The notes under the pieces are model-generated. The model had not been told where the DNA came from, did not search any database, and worked only from the letters and a program-made list of their open reading frames with translations. From positions 207 through 64,206 of the forward strand of contig NZ_WAAU01000014.1 in the NCBI RefSeq assembly GCF_008806755.1: 64,000 bases of DNA, in the 5' to 3' direction. The DNA comes from Tenacibaculum aiptasiae. Its GTDB lineage: Bacteria > Bacteroidota > Bacteroidia > Flavobacteriales > Flavobacteriaceae. The position numbers and the translations under genes were made by a program. Positions within the stretch are counted from its first letter, which is position 1. Each line of letters opens with the position of its first letter. This document shows, piece after piece, positions 27,350-35,786 of this stretch.

Positions 27350-28000
27350 ATGAAAAAAACTAACCTACTAAAAATGTTAATCATTTTTTTTACATTGAAT
27401 TTTATGGCTTCTTGTGAAAAAAATAAATGTAAGTGTGAAGATTGGCAATCACAAATTCCAGATGGTACATTTTGTTATTCTGATGAAGGAAGAACTCCTG
27501 AAATGCTAGATTATAAAAAGATAGTAAATATGTTAAGAACTTACGATACTACAAGAATTGCACCTTTAGAAAAAGCTTTGGGGTATGAGGATTCACGTAT
27601 TAATACTTATGATTATAATCAGTTTTTAAAGTATTTAGGAAGAATAATGAAGTTGAGTGAAAAAGCAGGGATTGAAATATCAGGAATTAGCTTTATTTCA
27701 GCTGCTATGCCTAATTATAATGGAACAGGAAAAAGTTACCAGGATTTAATTTATATCCCAACTACAACAATTGATGGTAAACAAGTAGCTTTTGATCCTT
27801 TACAATCTTTTACACAAGGAAAGTTAGTTACGTTTAAAGAAATGTTAGCTAAAAATGGATATAACTGGATTTATAATTCTATGGAAGAGTTTAATGAAGG
27901 AAAAAGAGAAGATTACGATTATAGTATAGAATTGCCAATTGGAAATTCAAATGAGTTGAGTGGAGCTGGAAATAGAGGGTATTTACAACCGCCATACTAA
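27350..28000 (+). CDS. Lipoprotein of a paralogous pair, unknown function (copy 2)
   Basis: The ATG at 27350 gives 216 residues with a lipoprotein signal (lipobox NFMASC, Cys near 22); a GTG at 27326 would only lengthen the signal. After the lipid anchor is a Cys-rich stretch, EKNKCKCEDWQ, absent from copy 1. The shared core includes YKKIVNMLRTYDTTR, LEKALGYEDSRIN and IPTTTIDGKQVAFDP. The tail is GNRGYLQPPY, like copy 1. The stop codon abuts the ATG of the following membrane-protein gene (TAAATG), suggesting coupling. Function unknown. Confidence 0.75.
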   Translation: MKKTNLLKMLIIFFTLNFMASCEKNKCKCEDWQSQIPDGTFCYSDEGRTPEMLDYKKIVNMLRTYDTTRIAPLEKALGYEDSRINTYDYNQFLKYLGRIMKLSEKAGIEISGISFISAAMPNYNGTGKSYQDLIYIPTTTIDGKQVAFDPLQSFTQGKLVTFKEMLAKNGYNWIYNSMEEFNEGKREDYDYSIELPIGNSNELSGAGNRGYLQPPY

Positions 28001-28641
28001 ATGTTAAGATTAAATGATATAGCTCTGATTTTTGCGATTGTATCCTTTTTTTCTTTTGCTTTTTTTAGTAAAGCTATAGGGTTTAGGTATATAAGGTATT
28101 TTATTGTGTTTCTTTTTTGTATGTTTTTTTTGATATAATTGGTCTTGTGTTTTTTAAATATGGTTTAAATAACGCTTTTTATAATCTAATGGTTTTATTA
28201 GAGTTTAATGTGTTGTTTTTGTTCTATAGAGATATTTCACAAAATGTTTTTACAAAAAAAATTATAAAGAGACTTGCTATTTTGTATAATTTAATTCTAC
28301 TATCTAGTTCTTTTTTTTATGGATTAGAGGTTTTTTCTACAAAATTTAATACGATAGCCCCAGTTTTTGGAGCAGTTTTTATAGGAATAGTGTTAATGCT
28401 ATACTTAAGAGAGTTTTTGTTATCAGAAAAAGTATTAAATTATAAAAAGAATGTGTTTTTTTGGATAACTACAGGTTTGTTGTTGTATTATATTGGTACA
28501 ATGCCCCTAACGGCAATAGTTAATTTTTTTAAAAAAGGAAATGTTTTTTTGTCTTTATATAAAATACAGTATTTTTTAACTATAATTATGCATAGTTGTT
28601 TCTTAATTGGATTATTATGGAGTTGGAAGAAAGTCAGGTAA
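28001..28641 (+). CDS. Polytopic membrane protein, reading frame broken at a T8 run
   Basis: An ATG at 28001, directly after the lipoprotein stop, opens 45 codons ending at a TAA at 28136-28138, just after eight T (28124-28131). A second frame continues to 28641. With one more T, or a -1 slip, the two join into one 213-residue protein without interruption: FLFCMFF then FDIIGLVFF. The joined protein has about six or seven hydrophobic helices and resembles a common flavobacterial polytopic membrane protein type. The joined length (642 bases) is an exact codon multiple. The second half alone begins at a non-standard TTG (28117) inside a TM helix. Its end overlaps the histidine kinase start by 25 bp. 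This could be a sequencing error, phase variation or programmed frameshifting. Confidence 0.7.
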
Positions 28642-29369
28642 TTGTATTTATATCTACTATTTTAGTTGTTTTGGGAGTATTGTTTGTGGTTTCTCTTTTT
28701 ACAGTATTTCAAAATCGAAAGAATAAGCTTTTAATGGAGCGTAATGAAAACAGAAAACGATATGAAAGAGAATTAGCTGAAACACAAATAGAAATACGAG
28801 AAGAAACTTTAAGAAATATAAGTTGGGAGTTGCACGATAATATTGGACAACTCCTAACTTTAGCTAAAATACAAATGCAACATGCCTCCCCAGAGAACAT
28901 TAATGAGATTGCAGATACTATAGCTAAAAGTTTAACAGAAATAAGAGCGCTATCTAAATCAATTAATCCAGATTTTATTAATGCTATAAAATTAAGAGAA
29001 GCAATAGAACTAGAATTGAGAAGATTTAATAGATTAAATTATATAGAGTCTAGTTTTGAAGTAGTAGGAGAAGAAAGAGAAATAAATCAAAAACACGGAA
29101 TCATAATCTTTAGAATTTTACAAGAGTTTTTTTCAAATACGATAAAACATTCAAAAGCTACTAAGCTTGAGGTGTTTTTAAATTACAAAGAAGATGCTAT
29201 TGAGATTGAAGCAAAAGATAATGGTGTTGGTTTTGAAATGAAAAAAGTAAGATTGAAAGGTATTGGTTTACAGAATATTAAAGCGAGAGCAAAGCTTATC
29301 AATGCCGAGGCAAAATTTAAATCGGAACCTCAAAAAGGAACCAGTTTAATAATAAATTATTATATTTAA
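28617..29369 (+). CDS. Sensor histidine kinase, HisKA_3 (NarL/DesK-like) type
   Basis: From the ATG at 28617 the protein has 250 residues: one TM helix (about 8-30), a charged coiled linker, and a HisKA_3 dimerisation domain. The phospho-acceptor is H73 in NISWELHDNIGQ. A HATPase_c domain follows (FFSNTIKHSKATK with the N box, then AKDNGVGFEMKK and KGIGLQNIKARAK). The upstream TTG at 28596 is less likely. It overlaps the membrane-protein gene by 25 bp. Having almost no sensor of its own, it probably takes its signal from that membrane protein. The cognate regulator follows 69 bp later. Confidence 0.9.
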   Translation: MELEESQVIVFISTILVVLGVLFVVSLFTVFQNRKNKLLMERNENRKRYERELAETQIEIREETLRNISWELHDNIGQLLTLAKIQMQHASPENINEIADTIAKSLTEIRALSKSINPDFINAIKLREAIELELRRFNRLNYIESSFEVVGEEREINQKHGIIIFRILQEFFSNTIKHSKATKLEVFLNYKEDAIEIEAKDNGVGFEMKKVRLKGIGLQNIKARAKLINAEAKFKSEPQKGTSLIINYYI

Positions 29370-29381
29370 GAATTGTAGTAC

Positions 29382-29406
29382 ATTGTCCCTTCATTATATT
29401 GTCCCT
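29382..29406. promoter_or_regulatory. Direct repeat of ATTGTCCCT upstream of the LuxR-type regulator
   Basis: ATTGTCCCT occurs at 29382-29390 and 29398-29406, 16 bp apart, in the gap between kinase and regulator genes. It ends 32 bp before the regulator ATG. No TAnnTTTG box is seen here. It could be an operator for autoregulation; this rests on position alone. Confidence 0.35.
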
Positions 29407-29438
29407 CACAACAAGATAATAACCTAACCTACGTAATT

Positions 29439-30083
29439 ATGAAATACTCAGTTGTTGTTGTAGATGATCACACTCTATTATCACAGGCAATTGAAGGTAT
29501 GGTAAATACCTTTGATAAATTTAAAGTGTTATATACATGTAAAAATGGGAAAGAAGTTTCGGAGAAGTTTTCCGCATCACCTAAAAATATTCCAGACATT
29601 GTTTTAGTTGATGTAAATATGCCAGTAATGAATGGTATTGAAACTACTGAATGGATTGTAGAAAATCACCCACATGTACATGTGATGGCATTATCTGTAG
29701 AAGATGCAGATGGTACTATTTTAAAAATGCTTAAAGCAGGAGCCGTTGGTTATTTGCTAAAAGATACTAAAAAAGAAGTGTTAGAAAGAGCACTGTTAGA
29801 AATGATGGATAACGGTTTCTTTCATACCAGAAATGTTACAAACTTATTATTAGATTCAGTATCAGGTAAGAATGGTAAAAATTCTATTCGTTTTAAAGAA
29901 AACGAAATAATCTTTATGAAATTAGCCTGTTCAGAATTAACCTATAAAGAAATAGCAGACAAAATGTTTTTAAGTCCCAAAACTATCGATGGTTATAGGG
30001 ATAGTTTGTTTACTAAATTAAATGTTAGAAACAGAGTAGGCTTAGTAATGTACGCTATAAAAAATAAAATTTACACTCCGTAA
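29439..30083 (+). CDS. LuxR/NarL-family response regulator
   Basis: The 214-residue protein has a receiver domain (D9/D10; phospho-acceptor D58 in VLVDVNMPV; LKAGAVGYLLKD at about 102-113). A C-terminal LuxR helix-turn-helix lies at about 150-210 (LTYKEIADKMFLSPKTIDGYRDSLFTKL, here cited by its parts). It pairs with the HisKA_3 kinase 69 bp upstream. The natural targets would be the paralogous lipoproteins and membrane protein of the same locus, though no binding data exist. Confidence 0.93.
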   Translation: MKYSVVVVDDHTLLSQAIEGMVNTFDKFKVLYTCKNGKEVSEKFSASPKNIPDIVLVDVNMPVMNGIETTEWIVENHPHVHVMALSVEDADGTILKMLKAGAVGYLLKDTKKEVLERALLEMMDNGFFHTRNVTNLLLDSVSGKNGKNSIRFKENEIIFMKLACSELTYKEIADKMFLSPKTIDGYRDSLFTKLNVRNRVGLVMYAIKNKIYTP

Positions 30084-30104
30084 ATTTATGCCTAAATTTG
30101 CAGC

Positions 30105-30500
30105 ATGGAAGAAACAAATAGACAACGAAAAATTGCAGGAGTACTGCAACAAGATTTAGTAGATGTTTTGCAGCGTGCTGCGCAAAATGGAATGAAGGGA
30201 GTGATTATATCGGTATCAAAAGTTTCTGTTACTGCTGATTTAGGAGTAGCAAAAGTGTATTTGAGTGTTTTTCCTTCTGAAAAAAGAGATGAAATTATTG
30301 AAGGTGTTAAATCTAATACGCCTTTAATACGCCATGAATTAGCACAAAGAACAAAAAACCAACTTAGGAGAATGCCAGAGTTATTGTTTTTTGGTGATGA
30401 TAGTTTAGATTATATTGAAGATATTGATAAGTCTTTAAAAGGAGGAGACGTTGATCCAATTAAGAATCCAGAGATTTTACCACGTCGTCAAAAACGTTAA
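30105..30500 (+). CDS. rbfA: 30S ribosome-binding factor A
   Basis: The 131-residue protein has the RbfA KH-like fold: RQRKIAGVLQQDLVDVLQ at the start, VISVSKVSVTADLGVAKVYLSVFP in the middle, and LRRMPELLFFGDDSLDYIEDID near the end. It binds immature 30S subunits and aids 16S rRNA maturation and cold adaptation. A TAAATTTG box (30093-30100) ends 4 bp before the ATG, so the mRNA would be nearly leaderless. The LolC/E-like permease starts 37 bp downstream, a pairing often seen in Flavobacteria. Confidence 0.94.
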   Translation: MEETNRQRKIAGVLQQDLVDVLQRAAQNGMKGVIISVSKVSVTADLGVAKVYLSVFPSEKRDEIIEGVKSNTPLIRHELAQRTKNQLRRMPELLFFGDDSLDYIEDIDKSLKGGDVDPIKNPEILPRRQKR

Positions 30501-30537
30501 TAAATTTGTTTACATTGCTACTTAGATTTATTAATAG

Positions 30538-31740
30538 TTGAATTTTCCTTTATACATAGCTAAAAGATACTTGTTTTCGAAAGCAAGCACCAATGCAATA
30601 AACATTATAACTTTTATAACTGTTTTTGGTGTTGTTGTTGGAACCTTAGCTTTGTTTATAATTTTATCAGGTTTTTCAGGATTAAGAACATTTAGTGATT
30701 CTTTACTTCAAGATTCAGATCCAGATATTAAAATATCAATGGTTAAAGGTAAAACCATTGAATATTCTGATGATATTTATCAAAAAATAATAGAAAACGA
30801 TGAAGTGTTAGCTGTATCTAAAGTAATAGAAGAGCGTGTTTTCTTAAGTTATAAGGATAAAAATCAAATAGCTTATATAAAAGGGGTAGAGCAAAACTAT
30901 AATCAAATTTTACCTGTAGACTCTCTTTTAAGAGTTGGAACATGGATAGATCCAGAATTTAGAAATACAGCCGTATTAGGATATGGTATTGGGTATAAAC
31001 TATCATTAGGAATAATGAATTTTGGTGAACCTTTAAAAATCTTGGTTCCCAAGCCAGGAAAGGGGTTTGTAAATCCAAATAATGCTTTTAATTCTGTGCC
31101 AGTTCAAATAATAGGCGTCTATAAAGGTTCAGAAGAATTTGAGGGTAAATTTGTTTTTACAGAAGTCGAACTAGCTCAGAAATTGCTTAATTATAAAGAC
31201 AATCAATTTACAGCTATAGAATTAAGGCTAAAAGAAGGAGTCGATTTAGACAACTATCAATCTAGTTTACAGGAAAGTTTAGGAGAAGCTTTCAAGGTGC
31301 AAACGAGAGCGCAATTAAATACAGTGTATTATAAAGTAGTAAATACAGAAAATTTTATTTCTTATTTAATTTTTACATTGATTATAGCTATTGCATTGTT
31401 TAATGTAATCGGTTCAATTATTATGATGATAATTGATAAAAAACAAAACCTAAAAACCTTAGTCGATTTAGGGAGTACAGTAGATAAAATAAAAAGAATT
31501 TTTGTTTTACAGGGCTTTTTATTGACACTAGTAGGAATGGGAATTGGGCTTTTAATTGGAATTGTTTTGGTGTTAATTCAGCAAAAATTCGAATTATTTA
31601 TGATTACTGAAACTTTAGCCTATCCCGTAGAGTTTAGGTGGTTTAATTTATTCATAGTAATGCTTACAATTTCAATACTAGGTTATGTAGCGGCAAAAAT
31701 TGCAAGCTCAAGAATATCAAAAGCATTTATTGAGAAATAA
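30538..31740 (+). CDS. FtsX-like ABC permease of the LolC/LolE (lipoprotein-release) type
   Basis: The 400-residue inner-membrane protein starts with TTG; the codon before it is TAG, so no upstream start is possible. It has a MacB-like periplasmic domain between TM1 (about 22-44) and three C-terminal TM helices (about 272-297, 320-345, 365-390). LYIAKRYLFSKASTNAINII opens it. LolC/E permeases extract lipoproteins for outer-membrane delivery, with an ATPase LolD encoded elsewhere. It follows rbfA and ends 3 bp before the convergent dusB. Confidence 0.85.
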   Translation: MNFPLYIAKRYLFSKASTNAINIITFITVFGVVVGTLALFIILSGFSGLRTFSDSLLQDSDPDIKISMVKGKTIEYSDDIYQKIIENDEVLAVSKVIEERVFLSYKDKNQIAYIKGVEQNYNQILPVDSLLRVGTWIDPEFRNTAVLGYGIGYKLSLGIMNFGEPLKILVPKPGKGFVNPNNAFNSVPVQIIGVYKGSEEFEGKFVFTEVELAQKLLNYKDNQFTAIELRLKEGVDLDNYQSSLQESLGEAFKVQTRAQLNTVYYKVVNTENFISYLIFTLIIAIALFNVIGSIIMMIIDKKQNLKTLVDLGSTVDKIKRIFVLQGFLLTLVGMGIGLLIGIVLVLIQQKFELFMITETLAYPVEFRWFNLFIVMLTISILGYVAAKIASSRISKAFIEK

Positions 31741-31743
31741 AGC

Positions 31744-32745
31744 TTATTTTATTTCAGGAATAGTAGCGTTTCCAAATTTAGCTTCCACTTCATTAAAAGT
31801 AGCAAAAACATCTTTAGGATCATCAGAAGTAACCATTTTCATACGATAATCTTTAAAATGAGGAATACCTTTAAAGTAGTTTGTATAATGTCTTCTTGTT
31901 TCAACAACACCTAAACGTTCTCCTTTCCAGTCAATAGACATTTCTAAATGACGACGAGCCATTTCCACACGTTGTGCTATGGTAGGTTTTGCTAAGTGTT
32001 CGCCAGTTTTAAAGAAGTGTTTTACTTCATTAAAAAACCAAGGGTATCCTATAGAAGCTCTACCAATCATACAACCATCTAAACCATACTCATCACGCAT
32101 TTCCATTGCTCTTTCAGGAGAAGTAACATCACCATTTCCAAAAACAGGAATATGCATTCTTTGATTGTTTTTTACTTGTGCTATTGGTTTCCAGTCGGCA
32201 TCACCTTTATACATTTGAGCACGAGTACGACCATGTATAGCAATAGCTTTACATCCTACATCTTGCAAACGTTCAGCTACTTCCACGATTCTTATAGAAT
32301 CATGATCCCAACCTAAACGAGTTTTAACAGTTACAGGAAGTTTGGTGTGTTTTACCATAGCTTCTGTAAGTTTAACCATTAAATCGATATCTTTTAAAAT
32401 ACCAGCACCAGCACCTTTAGAAACAACTTTCTTTACAGGACAACCAAAATTAATATCAATAATATCTGGATTTGATTTTTCAACTATCTCTACAGTTTTA
32501 AGCATAGAGTCTAGGTTAGCTCCAAATATTTGAATTCCAACAGGGCGTTCTTTCTCGTAAATATCTAATTTCATTACGCTTTTTGCAGCATCACGAATTA
32601 GTCCTTCCGAAGAAATAAATTCAGTATAAACCACATCTGCACCGTTTTCTTTACATAAAGCTCTAAACGGTGGATCACTCACATCTTCCATCGGCGCTAA
32701 TAAAAGCGGGAAATCAGGAAGTTCTATATCTCCAATTTTTACCAT
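31744..32745 (-). CDS. dusB: tRNA-dihydrouridine synthase DusB
   Basis: The 333-residue TIM-barrel flavoenzyme begins with LLLAPMEDVSDPPFR and has the catalytic C102 in NFGCPVKKVVSKGAGAG. FMN-phosphate-binding motifs include TVKTRLGWD, IAIHGRTRAQMY and VFGNGDVTSPERA. It reduces uridines in the D loop of tRNAs. DusB-type features such as CMIGRASIGYPWFF are present. Unlike in enterobacteria, no fis gene is next to it. It converges with the permease gene and is divergent from lepA. Confidence 0.93.
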   Translation of the reverse strand: MVKIGDIELPDFPLLLAPMEDVSDPPFRALCKENGADVVYTEFISSEGLIRDAAKSVMKLDIYEKERPVGIQIFGANLDSMLKTVEIVEKSNPDIIDINFGCPVKKVVSKGAGAGILKDIDLMVKLTEAMVKHTKLPVTVKTRLGWDHDSIRIVEVAERLQDVGCKAIAIHGRTRAQMYKGDADWKPIAQVKNNQRMHIPVFGNGDVTSPERAMEMRDEYGLDGCMIGRASIGYPWFFNEVKHFFKTGEHLAKPTIAQRVEMARRHLEMSIDWKGERLGVVETRRHYTNYFKGIPHFKDYRMKMVTSDDPKDVFATFNEVEAKFGNATIPEIK

Positions 32746-32788
32746 GCTGCAAAGTTACTTTTTATTTTTTTATTGAATAAATTTTTAT

Positions 32789-32819
32789 TTGTGGATGCAT
32801 TTTACATAAAGTATCTTTG
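32789..32819 (+). promoter_or_regulatory. Promoter of lepA
   Basis: TTG (32789-32791), 20 nt, then TATCTTTG (32812-32819). The ATG lies 29 bp downstream of the box, leaving a leader of about 20-25 nt. Confidence 0.72.
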
Positions 32820-32848
32820 TCGACTATAAGAAGTTAGAAATACGACGA

Positions 32849-34645
32849 ATGAAGAAAATTAGAAATTTTTGCATTATTGCACATATTGATCATGGTAAAA
32901 GTACACTTGCTGATCGTTTATTAGACTATACAGGTTCTGTGTCAGAACGTGAAAAGCAAAATCAGTTACTAGATAATATGGACTTGGAGCGTGAACGTGG
33001 AATTACGATTAAATCGCACGCAATTCAAATGGATTATAAATATAATGGAGAAGATTATATTTTAAATTTAATTGATACTCCGGGACACGTAGATTTTTCT
33101 TACGAAGTTTCTCGTTCTATTGCAGCTTGTGAAGGTGCTTTGTTAATTGTAGATGCAGCACAAAGTATACAAGCACAAACTATCTCTAATTTATACTTAG
33201 CGTTAGAAAACGATTTAGAAATAATTCCAGTTTTAAACAAGGTAGATTTACCATCAGCAAATCCTGAAGAGGTTACAGATGATATTGTAGATTTATTAGG
33301 TTGTGAGCCAGAAGATGTAATTCATGCAAGTGGTAAAACTGGTTATGGAGTTGATAATATTTTAGCCGCAATTATTGATAAAATTCCTGCTCCAGAAGGA
33401 AACCCAGATGCGCCATTAAAAGCATTAATTTTCGATTCTGTATACAACTCTTACAGAGGAATTGAGACTTATTTTAGAGTAATTGATGGTTCTATTAAAA
33501 AGAATCAGCGTATTAAATTCATGGCAACAGGGAAAGAGTATGGAGCTGATGAAGTTGGTACTTTAAAGTTAGAACAAGTTGTTAAGCAAGAAATTAAAAC
33601 AGGAGATGTAGGGTATTTAATTACAGGAATTAAAACAGCTAAAGAAGTAAAAGTAGGAGATACTATTACTGATTTTGCAAACCCTACTACCGATACTATT
33701 GATGGTTTTGAAGATGTAAAACCAATGGTATTTGCTGGGATTTATCCAGTAGATACTGAAGATTATGAAGAGTTAAGAGCTTCAATGGAAAAACTACAGT
33801 TGAATGATGCATCTTTAGTTTTTCAACCTGAAAGTTCAGCAGCATTAGGGTTTGGTTTCCGTTGTGGATTCTTAGGAATGTTACACATGGAAATTATTCA
33901 AGAGCGTTTGGAGCGTGAATTTAACATGACTGTTATTACAACGGTACCTAACGTATCTTATCATGCTTTTACAAAGAAAAATCCTGATGATATTATTATT
34001 GTTAATAATCCAACAGATTTACCAGATCCATCGAAATTAGATAGGGTAGAGGAGCCGTTTATTAAAGCTTCTATTATAACAAAATCTGACTTTGTTGGTC
34101 AAGTAATGAGCCTTTGTATTGAAAAGCGTGGACAAATTGTAAATCAAACTTATTTAACTCCTCAACGTGTTGAGTTAATTTTTGATATGCCTTTAGCAGA
34201 AATTGTATTTGATTTTTACGATCGTTTGAAAACAGTTTCTAAAGGATATGCTTCTTTTGATTATTCGCCTATTGGAATGCAAAAATCTAAATTAGTACGT
34301 GTAGATATGCTATTAAATGGACAAACTGTTGATGCACTTTCTGCCTTATTACATGATAGTAATGCATATTCTATTGGTAAAAGAATTTGTGAGAAGTTAA
34401 AAGAATTAATTCCACGTCAACAATTTGATATTCCAATTCAAGCAGCTATTGGAGCAAAAATTATAGCTCGTGAAACAGTGAAAGCACTTCGTAAAGATGT
34501 TACGGCTAAGTGTTATGGAGGAGATATTTCTCGTAAACGTAAGTTATTAGAAAAGCAGAAAAAAGGAAAGAAACGTATGCGTCAAGTTGGTAATGTAGAA
34601 ATTCCACAACAAGCGTTTATGGCAGTATTGAAATTAAATGATTAG
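32849..34645 (+). CDS. lepA: Elongation factor 4 (LepA) GTPase
   Basis: The 598-residue GTPase has the G1 loop AHIDHGKST at 11-19, G2/G3 with [11 protein letters not shown] and DTPGHVDF, and G4 NKVDLP. EF-Tu domain 2, EF-G domain III/V-like regions and the LepA-specific C-terminal domain ([17 protein letters not shown]) follow. It acts on translating or assembling ribosomes, catalysing back-translocation in vitro. Unlike in enterobacteria, lepB is not downstream; a terminator follows directly. Confidence 0.97.
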   Translation: MKKIRNFCIIAHIDHGKSTLADRLLDYTGSVSEREKQNQLLDNMDLERERGITIKSHAIQMDYKYNGEDYILNLIDTPGHVDFSYEVSRSIAACEGALLIVDAAQSIQAQTISNLYLALENDLEIIPVLNKVDLPSANPEEVTDDIVDLLGCEPEDVIHASGKTGYGVDNILAAIIDKIPAPEGNPDAPLKALIFDSVYNSYRGIETYFRVIDGSIKKNQRIKFMATGKEYGADEVGTLKLEQVVKQEIKTGDVGYLITGIKTAKEVKVGDTITDFANPTTDTIDGFEDVKPMVFAGIYPVDTEDYEELRASMEKLQLNDASLVFQPESSAALGFGFRCGFLGMLHMEIIQERLEREFNMTVITTVPNVSYHAFTKKNPDDIIIVNNPTDLPDPSKLDRVEEPFIKASIITKSDFVGQVMSLCIEKRGQIVNQTYLTPQRVELIFDMPLAEIVFDFYDRLKTVSKGYASFDYSPIGMQKSKLVRVDMLLNGQTVDALSALLHDSNAYSIGKRICEKLKELIPRQQFDIPIQAAIGAKIIARETVKALRKDVTAKCYGGDISRKRKLLEKQKKGKKRMRQVGNVEIPQQAFMAVLKLND

Positions 34646-34651
34646 AATATA

Positions 34652-34686
34652 AAAAAAGCCTCAGTTAATTTAACTGAGGCTTTTTT
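34652..34686. terminator. Bidirectional terminator after lepA
   Basis: AAAAAAGCCTCAGTTAA and TTAACTGAGGCTTTTTT form a near-perfect long stem with T runs in both directions. It sits between lepA and the convergent small lipoprotein gene. Confidence 0.88.
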
Positions 34687-34700
34687 GTTATGAGTATTTC

Positions 34701-34973
34701 TTAATTACAAGTTGTACCTTGTGTTTTAGCTGCTTCTATAACGTCTTCAAAAGTACTACCTTCTGGAATATCAGAAGTAACAGTTTGAATTCCCTCAACA
34801 GTAATTGTCATTGTTCCATCACCATTATTACAATACTCAGTTTTAATAGGCTTTGTAGTACCTGCTCCTGAATACTCACATGAGATACATTTTTTTTGAT
34901 TATCATCGTTATCAGAACAAGCAACAAAAGCTATGGAAGTTAACATAGCAATAGACAAAATAATTTTTTTCAT
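34701..34973 (-). CDS. Small Cys-rich putative lipoprotein
   Basis: The 90-residue protein has a lipoprotein signal (lipobox AFVAC, Cys at about 19). The mature part contains four further cysteines: KCISC, EYC and the C-terminal TTC. The pattern suggests two disulfides or metal binding. No known domain is recognised. It is a stand-alone minus-strand gene between the lepA terminator and the LytTR/LytS pair, and may be cotranscribed with that pair, whose stop is 44 bp upstream. Confidence 0.6.
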   Translation of the reverse strand: MKKIILSIAMLTSIAFVACSDNDDNQKKCISCEYSGAGTTKPIKTEYCNNGDGTMTITVEGIQTVTSDIPEGSTFEDVIEAAKTQGTTCN

Positions 34974-35017
34974 AGTTTAAAGTTAATGATTAAGGCTGCA
35001 AATATATTTTTTTCAAT

Positions 35018-35782
35018 CTATTGTTCCAACCATTTTCTAAAATCCGCTGTAGTTGAAGAGCTAGTCATAGGTTTTTCTTTAATACCTTTCATACTAATTA
35101 GTAGACGGTTTTTAAAATGGTTCTCAATATTTTCGATATAATCTATATTGATAATTTCACTTCTATTGATTTTGAAAAATTTAGAAGGATTTAATTGTTT
35201 AAATGTTCCACCTAATGTTTGAGAGATATTGTGGCGTTTTCCATTAAAGTCGGTAGCTATACAAAAATCTCCTGATGCTTCTATTAAACTAATGTCCACA
35301 ACATTTAAGAGCTGAATTCCTTTAGTTTTCTTTATAACAAATCGTTTTTTGTAAGAATAGTTTTCTTCTTGTAAAGCAGATTTTAAATTGGTTAAGGTTT
35401 CGTGGTTTAATTTGTTGTAATCTCCTTGTTTAAATAACTGCTGATATTTGTTAATAGCTTTATTAAAATCGATTTTAGAATAAGGTTTTAAAATGTAAGC
35501 AATTCCATTAGTGTTAAAAGCTTTAAACAAATAATCATCATGTGCAGAACAAAATATAATGGGAATGTTGATGTTTAGTTCATCAAATAAATCAAAAGAA
35601 ATACCATCTAACAATTGAATGTCTGATAAAATAAAATCATAAGTGTTTTCTGTTAAGAGCTTTTTTCCATCTGAATTTGTGCGAGCTACATCATGAGAAA
35701 AATTTTCTCCAAAAGAGTCTTTCAAATAATTTATCAGTTTTTGATAAGCAGGTATTTCATCTTCTAAAATTAAAATATTCAT
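35018..35782 (-). CDS. LytTR-type response regulator (second module)
   Basis: I place the start at 35782, giving 254 residues and a 4-bp gap after the kinase stop; an ATG at 35800 would overlap the kinase gene. The receiver has E7/D8 and phospho-acceptor D54 in FILSDIQLLDG, with a K-P motif YILKPYSKIDF near 102-112. The LytTR domain follows (about 155-252: VDISLIEASGDFCIAT, FKINRSEIINIDYIE). It is the output of the LytS kinase encoded just upstream. Confidence 0.92.
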   Translation of the reverse strand: MNILILEDEIPAYQKLINYLKDSFGENFSHDVARTNSDGKKLLTENTYDFILSDIQLLDGISFDLFDELNINIPIIFCSAHDDYLFKAFNTNGIAYILKPYSKIDFNKAINKYQQLFKQGDYNKLNHETLTNLKSALQEENYSYKKRFVIKKTKGIQLLNVVDISLIEASGDFCIATDFNGKRHNISQTLGGTFKQLNPSKFFKINRSEIINIDYIENIENHFKNRLLISMKGIKEKPMTSSSTTADFRKWLEQ

Positions 35783-35786
35783 ATTG

